Below, piece after piece: positions 53,427-62,117 of a DNA stretch of 64,000 nt. The notes beneath the pieces are model-generated. The model ran no database searches, was not told the origin of the DNA, and saw nothing but the letters and a program-made list of their open reading frames with translations. The stretch's first letter is position 1. Every line of letters starts with the position of its first letter. Position numbers and translations under genes: made by a program. Source of the DNA: Pilimelia anulata (lineage in GTDB: Bacteria > Actinomycetota > Actinomycetes > Mycobacteriales > Micromonosporaceae). The DNA lies in contig NZ_BMQB01000004.1 of NCBI RefSeq assembly GCF_014647895.1, positions 62,001-126,000 of the forward strand. Reading direction: 5' to 3'.

Positions 53427-54278
53427 CTAGGGGATCGGGTGCGGCGGGGCGGCCGGTTCGGCGCCGCCGGGGGTCGGGTACGGGTGGGTCGCCGCCGTCG
53501 TCGCCGGGTGCGGGGCGAGCTGCCCGCCGTTCGCCCGCGCGCCGCACAGCCGGGCCAGCTCGGTGTACGCCGGCTCGCCGATCAGGGCGACCAGCTCCGG
53601 CGCGTACGACACGTACACCGGCTCGGCGCCGACGTGCGCCTCCGGCGACGAGGTGCACCACCAGTGCAGGTCGTGGCCGCCCTCGCCCCAGCCGCGACGG
53701 TCGAACTCGCCGAGCGTGGTCAGCAGGATGCGGGTGTCGTCGGGGCGGTCGACCCAGTCCTGCTCGCGGCGGATCGGGAGTTGCCAGCAGACGTCCGGCT
53801 TGTACTCCAGCGGGTGCGCGCCGTCGCGCAGCGCCTGGCCGTGCAGGGCGCAGCCGCCGCCGCCGGGGAAGTCGGCGTCGTTGAGGAAGACGCACGGGCC
53901 GTCGTCGCGGGTGGCCGTGCGCCGGGCCGGGGACTCGCCGTCGACGCTGTCCATCTCGGTGTAGTTGGCGAAGCCGCGGCGGTAGTGCTGCCAGGTGGCC
54001 CGGCCGAGCCGGGCGGCGGCGGCGCGGACCCGCTTCTCGTCGTCGGCGTCGGTGAAGAACGCGCCGTGCGAGCAGCAGCCGTCGGCGGCCCGGTCGGCGA
54101 TGATGCCGTGGCAGCCGCGGCCGAAGACGCAGGTCCAGCGGGACAGCAGCCAGGTGAGGTCCGCCCGGACGCGGTGCTCTGCGTCCGCCGGGTCGGCGAA
54201 CTCGATCCACTCGCGGGCGAAGTCCAGGCCGACCTCGCGGTCGCGCGGAAGGATCGTCACCGGGGTACGGGTAGCCAC
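53427..54278 (-). CDS. cysteine-cluster protein of unknown function
   Basis: This 283-residue protein is rich in Cys and His: [40 protein letters not shown] and [12 protein letters not shown]. The spacing suggests an Fe-S or zinc site and resembles the YkgJ/DUF3109 cysteine-cluster families, but the assignment is tentative. A Pro/Ala-rich tail ends the protein. The GTG at 54278 has TACCCT 6 nt upstream. It is at the edge of the polysaccharide cluster without an obvious link to it. Confidence 0.7.
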   Translation of the reverse strand: MATRTPVTILPRDREVGLDFAREWIEFADPADAEHRVRADLTWLLSRWTCVFGRGCHGIIADRAADGCCSHGAFFTDADDEKRVRAAAARLGRATWQHYRRGFANYTEMDSVDGESPARRTATRDDGPCVFLNDADFPGGGGCALHGQALRDGAHPLEYKPDVCWQLPIRREQDWVDRPDDTRILLTTLGEFDRRGWGEGGHDLHWWCTSSPEAHVGAEPVYVSYAPELVALIGEPAYTELARLCGARANGGQLAPHPATTAATHPYPTPGGAEPAAPPHPIP

Positions 54279-54284
54279 TCGCTG

Positions 54285-54290
54285 AGGGTA
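54285..54290 (-). promoter_or_regulatory. -10 element for cysteine-cluster gene
   Basis: TACCCT on the minus strand lies exactly 6 nt before the GTG at 54278. Confidence 0.55.
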
Positions 54291-54355
54291 GGGGAGCGCG
54301 GCGCCGGACGGCCGGCTTCCGGGCGGATGTCGCTCCCCGGATGCGGACCGGCGGG

Positions 54356-56242
54356 TCAGGCCCCGTCCCGCGGTGGGCTGGCCGCCGCCGATGCCGGCGT
54401 GACCGCTGCCGGCGGCATCGGGGTCGGCGGCATCGGGGTCGGCGCGGCCGGGGTCGGGGTGAGCAGCCGGACGGCCGCCGCGTGCGGGACCGGCGCGGCG
54501 CACAGCTCGGCCAGCGCCGCCCGGACCGCCGCCGGCTCGCCGTGCGGGTCCAGCCGGTCGAGCAGGGCCGGGTCCAGCGGCGGTACGGCGACGTGCGAGA
54601 TCATCGGGTGGATCGGCCGGGCGTCGCGCTCGCCGGTGCCGAACAGGTCCTCGTGCACCTTCTCGCCCGGCCGCAGTCCGGTGTAGACGATCTCGGGGGT
54701 GCGGCCCATCATCGCGCCCATCTGGTGCGCGACGTCGACGATCCGCACCGGCGGGCCCATCTCCAGGATCAGCGCCTCGCCGGCCCGGCCGATCTCGGCC
54801 GCCCGCAGGACCAGGGCGACCGCCTCGCGGACGGTCATGAAGTACCGGGTGACCTCGGGGTGGGTGACGGTGACCGGGCGGCCGGCGCGGAGCTGGGCCC
54901 GGAACGCGGTCAGCACCGAGCCGCGGCTGCCCAGCACGTTGCCGAAGCGGACGGACAGGAACGTGCCGGCGGCCCGGCCGGCGGCCTCGGCGGTGAGCCG
55001 CTCGGTGATCCGCTTGGACAGGCCGAGGACGCTGGTCGGGTTGGCCGCCTTGTCGGTGGAGATGTTCACGAACCGGTCCACCCCGCCGCAGGCGGCCAGG
55101 ACGTTGAGCGTGCCGACGATGTTGGTCTTGACCGCCTCGGCCGGGTGCGTCTCCAGCATCGGCAGGTGCTTGAGGGCGGCGGCGTGGAAGACCACGTCGG
55201 GGCGGCGGGTGGCGGCGATCCGGCGCAGCGCGGCGGCGTCGCGGATGTCGGCCAGGATCGTCTCCGGGCCGTCCAGCAGCGCCCGGCCGGACATCGAGAG
55301 CTGGGTGGCGTGCAGGGCGGACTCGTCGCGGTCCAGCAGCATCAGCTCGGCCGGGTCGAGGCGGGCGATCTGCCGGCACAGCTCGGAGCCGATCGAGCCG
55401 CCGGCGCCGACCACCAGGACCCGCCGGCCGGTCAGGTACGCCGCCGAGCCGGCCAGGTCGGGCGGGACGGGGTGCCGGCCGAGCAGGCTGGCCACGTCCC
55501 ACGCGCCGGGCTCGTCGGCGCCCTCGATGAGCAGGTTCGTCTCCGGTACCGGCTGGACCGCGGCGCCCGCGGCCCGGGCCTGCCGGTACAGCGCGTCGAG
55601 CCGGTCCGGCGGCACCGGCGAGGTGAGTACGACCAGCCGGGCGCCGGTGGCGGCGATGGCGGGGGCGACGTCCGCGCGGTCGCCGACGACCGGCACCCCG
55701 CCGTCGGCGGCGGCCGGGTCGACGGGGTGGTCCGGGACGAGGCCGACCGGGCGGTACCGGCAGCCGTCGTCGGTGCGCATGAGGCCGGCGAGGGCGTACG
55801 CGCTGGCCGCGCTGCCGTACAGCAGGACGGGCGTGCGGCCGGCCGGGCCGCTGCGGCGGCCCCGGCGGCGGTCCCAGCCGGCCCGGCCGGCGAGGATGAG
55901 CGCGGCGGCGACGGCGCAGCCGGTGGCGGTCGCGTCGGCGGGCAGCAGCGCGCCGGCCGCGGGCAGCGCGAGCGCGACGACCACGGCGGCGGCGAGCAGC
56001 AGCGTCCCGGCGAGCCAGGCGGTCGCCCCGCGGCCGGTCAGCGCGGCCGGCGGGCGGGGGGTGACGCGCAGCAGCACCTGGTGCAGGCCGAACGCCACCG
56101 CACTGGTCACCACCAGCGGGTCGGGGCGCGCGCCGCCCGGCCCGGCGGCGAGCGCGCCCGCGGCGAGGCCGAGGGTCCAGGCGACGGCGTCCGGGACGGC
56201 CCAGCCGCTCGGCGGAGCGGGGGGCGGTTCGCGCACGGTCAC
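54356..56242 (-). CDS. membrane nucleotide-sugar 4,6-dehydratase (CapD/PglF-like)
   Basis: This 628-residue enzyme of the FlaA1/CapD/PglF type probably converts UDP-GlcNAc to a 4-keto-6-deoxy sugar for polysaccharide synthesis. Four hydrophobic segments occupy residues 15-130, a first nucleotide-binding-like domain follows ([12 protein letters not shown]), and the catalytic Rossmann domain starts with [56 protein letters not shown] and [14 protein letters not shown] are diagnostic. A Pro-rich repeat ([10 protein letters not shown]) ends the protein. Confidence 0.92.
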   Translation of the reverse strand: MTVREPPPAPPSGWAVPDAVAWTLGLAAGALAAGPGGARPDPLVVTSAVAFGLHQVLLRVTPRPPAALTGRGATAWLAGTLLLAAAVVVALALPAAGALLPADATATGCAVAAALILAGRAGWDRRRGRRSGPAGRTPVLLYGSAASAYALAGLMRTDDGCRYRPVGLVPDHPVDPAAADGGVPVVGDRADVAPAIAATGARLVVLTSPVPPDRLDALYRQARAAGAAVQPVPETNLLIEGADEPGAWDVASLLGRHPVPPDLAGSAAYLTGRRVLVVGAGGSIGSELCRQIARLDPAELMLLDRDESALHATQLSMSGRALLDGPETILADIRDAAALRRIAATRRPDVVFHAAALKHLPMLETHPAEAVKTNIVGTLNVLAACGGVDRFVNISTDKAANPTSVLGLSKRITERLTAEAAGRAAGTFLSVRFGNVLGSRGSVLTAFRAQLRAGRPVTVTHPEVTRYFMTVREAVALVLRAAEIGRAGEALILEMGPPVRIVDVAHQMGAMMGRTPEIVYTGLRPGEKVHEDLFGTGERDARPIHPMISHVAVPPLDPALLDRLDPHGEPAAVRAALAELCAAPVPHAAAVRLLTPTPAAPTPMPPTPMPPAAVTPASAAASPPRDGA

Positions 56243-56349
56243 GACGGCAACACCTGCCCTGGGTCTATGTGGGGCTTCGGTGAGCGTATGGGGGCCGGGG
56301 GCTGCTCCTCCCCGAATTCGGCTAATCGGGGTTCTCCGGCAATCAGTGA

Positions 56350-56387
56350 CCATATAGTCGGTTCGCGGCCTTTGTCCGAGACTATGG
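56350..56387. promoter_or_regulatory. imperfect inverted repeat upstream of BY-kinase gene
   Basis: CCATATAGTCGG (56350-56361) and CCGAGACTATGG (56376-56387) form an imperfect inverted repeat ending 9 bp before the GTG at 56397. It lies in the A+T-richer gap between the divergent dehydratase and kinase genes and may be an operator for the cluster. Confidence 0.35.
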
Positions 56388-56396
56388 GGTGATCGG

Positions 56397-57830
56397 GTGA
56401 ACGTGCGCGACCTGCTGCGCATCCTCCGCAAGCGCTGGTGGCTGGTGCTCGGCGCGGTGACGGTGGCGCTCAGCCTCGCCGCGGTCGTCACCGTGCGGAC
56501 CACGCCGCGGTACCGGACCGACCTGACCTTCTTCGTCACCACCCCGAACTCGGGCGTGGGCGAGGCGTACGAGGGCGGGCTGTTCTCGCAGGCCCGGGTC
56601 AAGTCGTACGCGGCGCTGCTGAGCAGCGACCGGCTCGCCGCCGCGGTGGCCCGCAAGGCCAACACCGGCCTGTCCCCGGACGCCGTCCGCCAGCGGGTCA
56701 GGGCCGAGCCGAACCCGGACACCGTCCTGCTCGACGCCACCGTCACCGACGAGTCCCGGCAGCGCTCGACGCTGCTGGCCCGGCACGTGGCGACCGAGTT
56801 CGAGGCGCTGGTCGAGCTGCTGGAGACGCCGCCGGGCGCGCCGAAGTCCTCGGTCAAGGTCGAGGTCGTCGCCGGCCCGACCCTGCACCCGGATCCGGTC
56901 GAGCCGCGGCCGCTGCGCAACTTCCTGCTGGCCGGGCTGCTCGGGCTGCTGCTCGGCGCCAGCGCCGCCGCGCTGCGCGAGCTGCTCGACACCACCGTCA
57001 AGACGGCCGAGGCGCTCAGCCACGCGGCCGGGGCGCCGGTGCTGGCCGCGGTGCCGCTGGAGAGCGCGCTGCGCGACGCCCCGCACCGGCTGGTCACCAC
57101 GATGGCGCACACCCCGCGGGCCGAGGCGCTGCGCCAGCTCCGGACGAACCTCCAGTTCGTGGACGTGGACCACCCCGTCCGGACGGTGGTGGTGACCAGC
57201 GCGATCGCCGGCGAGGGCAAGTCCTCCACGGCGTGCAACGTGGCCACGCTGTTCGCCGAGGCCGGCCGCCGGGTGCTGCTGGTCGACGCCGACCTGCGCC
57301 GGCCGCGGGTGGCCGAGTACCTCGGGCTGGAGGGCGCCGCCGGGCTCACGACGCTGCTGGCCGGGCAGGCGACGATCGACGACGTGGCCCAGCCGTACGG
57401 CACCCGGATGTGGGTGCTGCCCTCGGGCTTCCAGCCGCCGAACCCGTCCGAGCTGCTCGGCTCCGAGCACATGTCGGTGCTGCTGGACATGTTCCGCGAG
57501 CGGTACGACATCGTGGTCGTCGACTGCCCGCCGCTGCTGCCGGTCACCGACGGCGCGATCGTCGCCGCCCGGGCGGACGGGGCGCTGCTCGTCACCCGCG
57601 CCCGGCGCACCAACGTCGCCCAGGTCGAGGCCGCCGCGGCGGCCCTGCGCTCGGTGGACGCCCGGCTGCTGGGCTGCGTGTTCAACATGGTCACCCGCGG
57701 CGACGGCGACCCGTACGGCTACTACGACTACGGCACCGCCGTCGCCATCGGCCGGCACGCCGGGCCGCGGGCGACCGGCCCCGGCGGGCTGCCGGACCCG
57801 CGTCCCGAACCGGTCAGCGCGGGTCGATGA
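56397..57830 (+). CDS. Wzz-BY-kinase fusion (polysaccharide co-polymerase/tyrosine kinase)
   Basis: This 477-residue protein controls export and chain length of exopolysaccharide. An N-terminal Wzz domain is bounded by membrane segments at about 14-33 and 176-195. The cytoplasmic kinase has Walker A AGEGKSST (271-278), Walker A' LLVDADLRRPR (295-305) and Walker B IVVVDCPP (372-379). A C-terminal tyrosine cluster (Tyr440, 442, 443, 445) is the likely autophosphorylation site. The opposing phosphatase gene overlaps its 3' end by 17 bp on the other strand. Confidence 0.93.
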   Translation: MNVRDLLRILRKRWWLVLGAVTVALSLAAVVTVRTTPRYRTDLTFFVTTPNSGVGEAYEGGLFSQARVKSYAALLSSDRLAAAVARKANTGLSPDAVRQRVRAEPNPDTVLLDATVTDESRQRSTLLARHVATEFEALVELLETPPGAPKSSVKVEVVAGPTLHPDPVEPRPLRNFLLAGLLGLLLGASAAALRELLDTTVKTAEALSHAAGAPVLAAVPLESALRDAPHRLVTTMAHTPRAEALRQLRTNLQFVDVDHPVRTVVVTSAIAGEGKSSTACNVATLFAEAGRRVLLVDADLRRPRVAEYLGLEGAAGLTTLLAGQATIDDVAQPYGTRMWVLPSGFQPPNPSELLGSEHMSVLLDMFRERYDIVVVDCPPLLPVTDGAIVAARADGALLVTRARRTNVAQVEAAAAALRSVDARLLGCVFNMVTRGDGDPYGYYDYGTAVAIGRHAGPRATGPGGLPDPRPEPVSAGR

Positions 57831-58473
57831 CCGCGGCGACCCGGCCGACGGCGCGCCGGATGGTCTCGGCGCAGTCGCGGAACGCGGTCAGCGGTCCGCC
57901 GACCGGGTCGGCCAGGTCCTCCTCGGCCGGGTCGCCGGCCGGCGCGAGCGCGCGCAGCCGCGGCACCGCGGCCAGCAGCCCGGCCAGCCCGCCGGCCGGC
58001 GCCGGCGCCGGGGCGAGCGCGCCGACCGCGCCCGCGGCCACCGGCCGCGGCTCGGCGGCGAGCAGCGTGAGCAGCAGCGGCTCGGCGGCCGCCCGCGGGC
58101 CGGCGATGCGGTCGGCGTGCGGCAGCGCGGCGGCCAGCCGGGCGAATTGCAGGAGCGTGAACGTCCGCCCGACCGCGGCGGGGACCAGCCGGACGCAGGC
58201 CGCCCGCTCCGCCCGGCTCGCCGTCAGCACCAGGTCGGCGCCGTGCAGCAGGACCGGGTCCAGCCGGCGGCTGCGGAACCCCTCGTCCAGCAGGCCGGCG
58301 CGGCGCAGCACCTCGGCGGCGTGCGGGTGCATCGGCTGGTCGTCGCGGGCGTGCGTACCGGCGCTGGCCACCTGCACCCGCGGCCCGAGGGCGGCGGCGG
58401 CCAACCGCTCGGCCATCGGCGACCGGCACAGGTTGGCCCGGCAGACCACGAGGATGCGGAAGTCCTCGACCAC
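57814..58473 (-). CDS. low-molecular-weight protein tyrosine phosphatase
   Basis: This 219-residue phosphatase has the CX5R loop VCRANLCRSPMAERL near residue 10, with the acid DP in EEDLADPVGG near residue 190. It probably dephosphorylates the BY-kinase encoded opposite. It is longer than typical family members (about 150-165 residues) owing to an Ala/Pro-rich segment around 130-165. GTG 58473 has GGGAGGG at proper spacing. Confidence 0.9.
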   Translation of the reverse strand: MVEDFRILVVCRANLCRSPMAERLAAAALGPRVQVASAGTHARDDQPMHPHAAEVLRRAGLLDEGFRSRRLDPVLLHGADLVLTASRAERAACVRLVPAAVGRTFTLLQFARLAAALPHADRIAGPRAAAEPLLLTLLAAEPRPVAAGAVGALAPAPAPAGGLAGLLAAVPRLRALAPAGDPAEEDLADPVGGPLTAFRDCAETIRRAVGRVAAVIDPR

Positions 58474-58521
58474 GGTTCCCTCCCCGTCGGCGCGGCACCG
58501 GGCGGCCCCGGTACGAAGTCA

Positions 58522-58531
58522 CGATATATCG
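58522..58531. promoter_or_regulatory. palindrome CGATATATCG
   Basis: A perfect 10-bp A+T-rich palindrome is located in the 69-bp gap between the divergent phosphatase and aminotransferase genes. It may be part of a promoter or operator. Confidence 0.35.
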
Positions 58532-58542
58532 GGAGTGGCCGA

Positions 58543-59658
58543 ATGACCCGCGTGCTGCTCTCCCCGCCGGACATCGGCCCGCTGGAGGAGGAGTACGTCC
58601 TGCGCGCCCTGCGCTCGGACTGGCCCGCGCCCGGCGGCCCGGAGGTGGCCCGGTTCGAGGACGAGCTGGCCGCGTCCGCCGGGGTGCCGCACGTCGTCGC
58701 GGTCAGCTCCGGCACCGCCGCGCTGCACCTGGCCCTGCTCGCCGCGGGCATCGGGCCGGGCGACGAGGTGGCGGTGCCGACGCTGACGTTCGCCGCGACC
58801 GTCCACGCCGTCCGGTACACCGGGGCGCGGCCGGTGCTGGTCGACGTCGACCCCGCCGACGGCACGCTGGACCCCGAGCTGCTCGCCGACGTGCTCGCCG
58901 CGCGGCCGGCCGTCCGGGCGGTGGTGCCGGTGGACCTGTTCGGCCGGTGCGCCGACCACGCCCGGCTGGAACCCGCGTGCGCGGCGGCCGGCGCCGCGCT
59001 GGTCGTGGACGCCGCCGAGTCGCTGGGCGCCGCCCGGCACGGGGTGCCGGCCGGGGCGGCCGGGCGGGCGGCGGCGTTCTCGTTCAACGGCAACAAGATC
59101 ATTACCACCTCCGGCGGCGGCGCGGTCGCCACCGCCGACGCCGCGCTCGCCGACCGGTGCCGGCACCTGGCCAACCAGGCCCGGCTGCCGGTGCCGCACT
59201 ACGAGCACGACGAGCTGGGGTACAACTACCGGCTCAGCGCCCTGCTCGCCGCCCTCGGCCGGGCCCAGCTCCGCCGGCTGCCGGAGCTGTTGAAGCGGCG
59301 GCGGGCGATCCGCGAGCGGTACGTCGCCGCCCTCGCCGGCCGCCCCGGCGTGCGGCTGCCCGGCGCCGACGACCCCGACGCGAACTGCTGGCTCACCCCG
59401 CTGCTGGTCGACCCGGCCGACGCCGGCTGGACCGCGGGCGCGCTCGCCGCCCACCTCGCCGCCGCGGGCGTGGAGACCCGGCCGATGTGGCGGCCGATGC
59501 ACCGGCAGCCGGCCAACGCGGGGCTGCCGGCGTACCGGACCGGGGTCGCGGACCGGTGGGCGGCAACCGGCCTGATGCTGCCGAACGGGTCGGCCACCGA
59601 CGACGCCGCGCTGGACCACCTGTTCGGCGCGCTGCGGGCGTTCCCGGGGTGGGCGTGA
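58543..59658 (+). CDS. DegT/DnrJ/EryC1 sugar aminotransferase
   Basis: This 371-residue PLP enzyme aminates 4-keto (or 3-keto) nucleotide sugars. The PLP Lys is in SFNGNKIITTSGGGAV; VSSGTAALHLALLAAGIGPGDEV and VDAAESLGA are typical. With the 4,6-dehydratase and acetyltransferase of this cluster it would form a UDP-acetamido-trideoxyhexose route like PglF-PglE-PglD. ATG 58543 follows GGGAG. The sugar transferase starts in GTGA overlap with its stop. Confidence 0.93.
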   Translation: MTRVLLSPPDIGPLEEEYVLRALRSDWPAPGGPEVARFEDELAASAGVPHVVAVSSGTAALHLALLAAGIGPGDEVAVPTLTFAATVHAVRYTGARPVLVDVDPADGTLDPELLADVLAARPAVRAVVPVDLFGRCADHARLEPACAAAGAALVVDAAESLGAARHGVPAGAAGRAAAFSFNGNKIITTSGGGAVATADAALADRCRHLANQARLPVPHYEHDELGYNYRLSALLAALGRAQLRRLPELLKRRRAIRERYVAALAGRPGVRLPGADDPDANCWLTPLLVDPADAGWTAGALAAHLAAAGVETRPMWRPMHRQPANAGLPAYRTGVADRWAATGLMLPNGSATDDAALDHLFGALRAFPGWA

Positions 59659-60338
59659 CGGGGACCGGGCGGCGGGCGGCCGGCGGGCGTACCGGTCGCG
59701 GGCGTCGGTGGTACCGGCGCGGCAAACGGCTGCTCGACATCGCGGGGGCGGCGGCGCTGCTGCTGCTCGCGGCCCCGCTGTACGCGGCGGTCGCGGCGAC
59801 GGTGTGGGCGGCGCTCGGCCGGCCGGTGCACTTCCGCCAGGTCCGGCCGGGGCTCGGCGCGCGGCCGTTCGCGCTGGCCAAGTTCCGCACGATGCGGCCC
59901 GTCGGGCCCGGCCGGGTCAGCGACGCCGACCGGCTCACCCCGGTCGGCCGGTGGCTGCGCCGGACCAGCCTGGACGAGCTGCCGACGCTGTGGAACGTGC
60001 TGCGCGGCGAGATGAGCCTGGTCGGGCCGCGGCCGCTGCTGCCGGAGTACCTGCCGCGGTACTCGGCCGCGCAGGCCCGCCGGCACGAGGTGCGCCCCGG
60101 TGTGACCGGGCTGGCCCAGGTGCGCGGGCGCAACGGCGTGCCCTGGCCGCGCCGGCTGGCCCTGGACGTCCGGTACGTGGACACCTGCTGCCTCGGGCTG
60201 GACCTGCGCATCCTCGCCGCGACCGCGGCACTGGTCTGGCGCGGCACCGGGGTGGCCGGCCCCGGCTCGGCCACGATGGAGGAGTTCCGCGGCCAGCCGG
60301 CGGGGGCGCCGCGGGTGACGGCCGGGGCGCCGCGGTGA
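59655..60338 (+). CDS. initiating sugar-phosphate transferase (PglC/WbaP-like)
   Basis: This 227-residue monotopic phosphoglycosyl transferase moves a sugar phosphate from UDP-sugar to undecaprenyl phosphate, the first step of polysaccharide assembly. One N-terminal membrane segment (LLDIAGAAALLLLAAPLYAAVAATVWAAL) is followed by the catalytic domain with KFRTM, RRTSLDELPTLWNVLRGEMSLVGPRPLL and RPGVTGLAQVRGRNG. Start GTG 59655 overlaps the aminotransferase stop. Its 3' end, encoding APRVTAGAPR, lies in a 20-bp tandem repeat. Confidence 0.93.
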   Translation: MTGTGRRAAGGRTGRGRRWYRRGKRLLDIAGAAALLLLAAPLYAAVAATVWAALGRPVHFRQVRPGLGARPFALAKFRTMRPVGPGRVSDADRLTPVGRWLRRTSLDELPTLWNVLRGEMSLVGPRPLLPEYLPRYSAAQARRHEVRPGVTGLAQVRGRNGVPWPRRLALDVRYVDTCCLGLDLRILAATAALVWRGTGVAGPGSATMEEFRGQPAGAPRVTAGAPR

Positions 60339-60411
60339 CGGCCGGAGTGCAGCGGTGACGGCCGGGGCGCAGTGGTGATGGTCGGGGCGCCGCGGTGACG
60401 GGCGGGGCGAA
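60311..60411 (+). repeat. five 20-bp tandem repeats carrying GTGA stop-start junctions
   Basis: Five imperfect copies (starts 60311, 60332, 60352, 60372, 60392; the first is 21 bp) each include GGTGA(C/T)GG. Copy 2 holds the sugar transferase stop, copy 5 the acetyltransferase start. Between them, three seven-codon ORFs run GTG 60335-TGA 60358, GTG 60355-TGA 60378 and GTG 60375-TGA 60398. Each overlaps the next by GTGA and the last overlaps the real start at 60395. Confidence 0.9.
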
Positions 60412-61033
60412 GCCCGACGGGGTGGTGGTGCTCGGCGCCGGCGGGTTCGGCCGCGAGGTCGCCCAGTACGCCGAGGAGACGTGGGGCGCGGGCGTGGTCC
60501 GCGGCTTCCTGGACGACCGGTACAGCACCGGCGCCGACCTCGGCGCCGAGGCGCCCGTGCTGGGCGGCACCGACCTGATCGAGTGCGGCGCCGACTACCT
60601 GGTGGCGATCGGCAACGCCCGGGCCCGGGCGCGGCTGGCGGCCGTGGTCGCGGCGCGCGGCGGCCGGCTGGTCACGCTCTGCCACCCGGCGGCGCACGTG
60701 GCGCCGACCGCGCGGCTCGGCGCGGGGTGCGTGCTGTGCCCGTTCGCGTTCGTCGGGGCCGGGGCGTGGGTGGGCGAGAACGTGGTGCTGAACACGTACG
60801 CGTCCGTCGCGCACGACGCGGTCGTCGGGCGGGACTGCGTGTTCTCGCCGTACGCGACGGTCAACGGCGAGGTGGTGCTCGGCGCCGCGGTGTTCCTCGG
60901 CACCCGGGCGACGGTGACGCCCCGGCACGAGGTGGGGGCGGGGGCGGCGCTGAGCGCGGGGGCGGTGGCGTTCCACGACATCGCCGCGGGCACGGTGGTC
61001 GCCGGCAACCCCGCGGCCGTCCGCCGCGACTGA
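60395..61033 (+). CDS. NeuD/PglD-type sugar O/N-acetyltransferase
   Basis: This 212-residue protein has an N-terminal Rossmann-like domain (VVVLGAGGFGREVAQYAEE) and a C-terminal left-handed beta-helix of hexapeptide repeats (VAPTARLGAGCVLCPFAFVGAGAWVGENVVLNTYASVAHDAVVGRDCVFSPYATVNGEVVLG). It acetylates an amino sugar with acetyl-CoA, with the His in ASVAHDAVV as probable base. The GTG at 60395 is at the end of the tandem repeat, so translation is likely coupled to the sugar transferase. Confidence 0.9.
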   Translation: MTGGAKPDGVVVLGAGGFGREVAQYAEETWGAGVVRGFLDDRYSTGADLGAEAPVLGGTDLIECGADYLVAIGNARARARLAAVVAARGGRLVTLCHPAAHVAPTARLGAGCVLCPFAFVGAGAWVGENVVLNTYASVAHDAVVGRDCVFSPYATVNGEVVLGAAVFLGTRATVTPRHEVGAGAALSAGAVAFHDIAAGTVVAGNPAAVRRD

Positions 61034-61268
61034 CTCCCGCGCCGCCGTCATTCGCGAATCGTCGCCACCCGGACGCGCGACGATCGGACTCGGACGCCCC
61101 GCGGCAGCTCCGTCGGCAATAGCGGTCTCGACTGACGATAACGGACGTGAGGTGCGACGCGACCCGGTATTCGTGGCACGATTTCCGATCATGCCAATAT
61201 CAGCGTAGTGTGGCGGATGCGGTCAAGTGGGCAGGTGCTGAACCTCGCCGGAGAAGGGGAGCTGAGCC

Positions 61269-61616
61269 ATGCAGCATGCGGGGCTGGCCCGTCCAGAGCC
61301 CGAGACGATCCCGAGCCGGGTCACCGGCAACCGGGTGCAGATCCCGCTGGAGGTGCGCCGCACCCTGGACCTGCAGCCGGGCGACCGGTTGGTATGGATC
61401 ACCGACGCCACCGGCGTGCGGGTCACCACCGCCCGGGCGCTGGCCGAGGCGGTCTGGGCCAAGAACACCGGCGGCGACGCCGGCGATTCCGGGGAGTACG
61501 TGCGCGCCCAGCGCGACGCTGAGGAGCAGCGCGTCCGGCACACCGACGAGGCCGACTGGGCCGGCGTCGACACCGGCAGCGCCAAGCTCGCCGCGGCGCT
61601 GTTCCCCGGCGCGTGA
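61269..61616 (+). CDS. AbrB-type antitoxin (VapB-like)
   Basis: This 115-residue antitoxin has a SpoVT/AbrB DNA-binding domain at about 15-55 (SRVTGNRVQIPLEVRRTLDLQPGDRLVWITDATGVRVTTA) and an acidic C-terminal tail that would wrap the toxin. GGGGAG precedes ATG 61269. The toxin gene starts in GTGA overlap, the usual type II arrangement. Upstream DNA (61034-61268) is A+T-richer and may contain the autoregulated promoter. Confidence 0.88.
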   Translation: MQHAGLARPEPETIPSRVTGNRVQIPLEVRRTLDLQPGDRLVWITDATGVRVTTARALAEAVWAKNTGGDAGDSGEYVRAQRDAEEQRVRHTDEADWAGVDTGSAKLAAALFPGA

Positions 61617-62095
61617 GCGCCCCGGGGTCGGCGGGTAAGACCGTCCTGGTCTTCGACACCTCGGCGGTCCTGGCCTGGCTGCTGCAGGAGGTCAATCGGT
61701 GGAAGCGGATCGACAACGTGCTCAAGCATCCGGACGTCGAGGCCGTTCTGCCGGCGGCCGCGGTTGCCGAGGTGCTGTACGGCGCACCGATGCGCGGCAA
61801 CACCGCCACCCGCGACGAACTGCTGGTGAGCATGGCCGCGCATCTGCGCGTGGAGCCCGTAACCGCCGAGGACGGCGCGTGGGCCGGCGACCGGATCCTT
61901 GAATCGCACCGCAATCCGGTGGTCTGGCCGCCGGAGAAGAAGCGGAAGAACAGCACGCTGGCCTTGGGCGACGGCTTGGTCCTGGCCGTGGCTCACCGAC
62001 TCCGCGCCCCGGCGGTCACCTTCGACGCCGCCTGGGCGAAGTTCCGCACAATGGAGTTCAGGCTGTTCAACCCGTACGACGTGCCCAACACCTGA
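61613..62095 (+). CDS. PIN-domain ribonuclease toxin (VapC-like)
   Basis: This 160-residue PIN nuclease would cleave RNA unless bound by the antitoxin. The acidic catalytic residues are visible: Asp in VFDTSAVLAWL, Glu in AAVAEVLYGA, Asp in LALGDGLVLAVAHRL and Asp in VTFDAAWAKF. It begins with GTG 61613 in GTGA overlap with the antitoxin. The pair interrupts the polysaccharide cluster. Confidence 0.9.
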   Translation: MSAPGSAGKTVLVFDTSAVLAWLLQEVNRWKRIDNVLKHPDVEAVLPAAAVAEVLYGAPMRGNTATRDELLVSMAAHLRVEPVTAEDGAWAGDRILESHRNPVVWPPEKKRKNSTLALGDGLVLAVAHRLRAPAVTFDAAWAKFRTMEFRLFNPYDVPNT

Positions 62096-62117
62096 GCTCG
62101 CGGGCGGCCCCGGGGCG

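Noticed and set aside
60311..60411. Tandem repeats as a possible CRISPR array
   Set aside because: The 20-bp units are contiguous without spacers and overlap coding sequence; no cas genes are nearby.
61050..61059. Palindrome ATTCGCGAAT upstream of the VapBC pair as antitoxin operator
   Set aside because: It is over 200 bp from the antitoxin start with no promoter nearby; chance is as likely.
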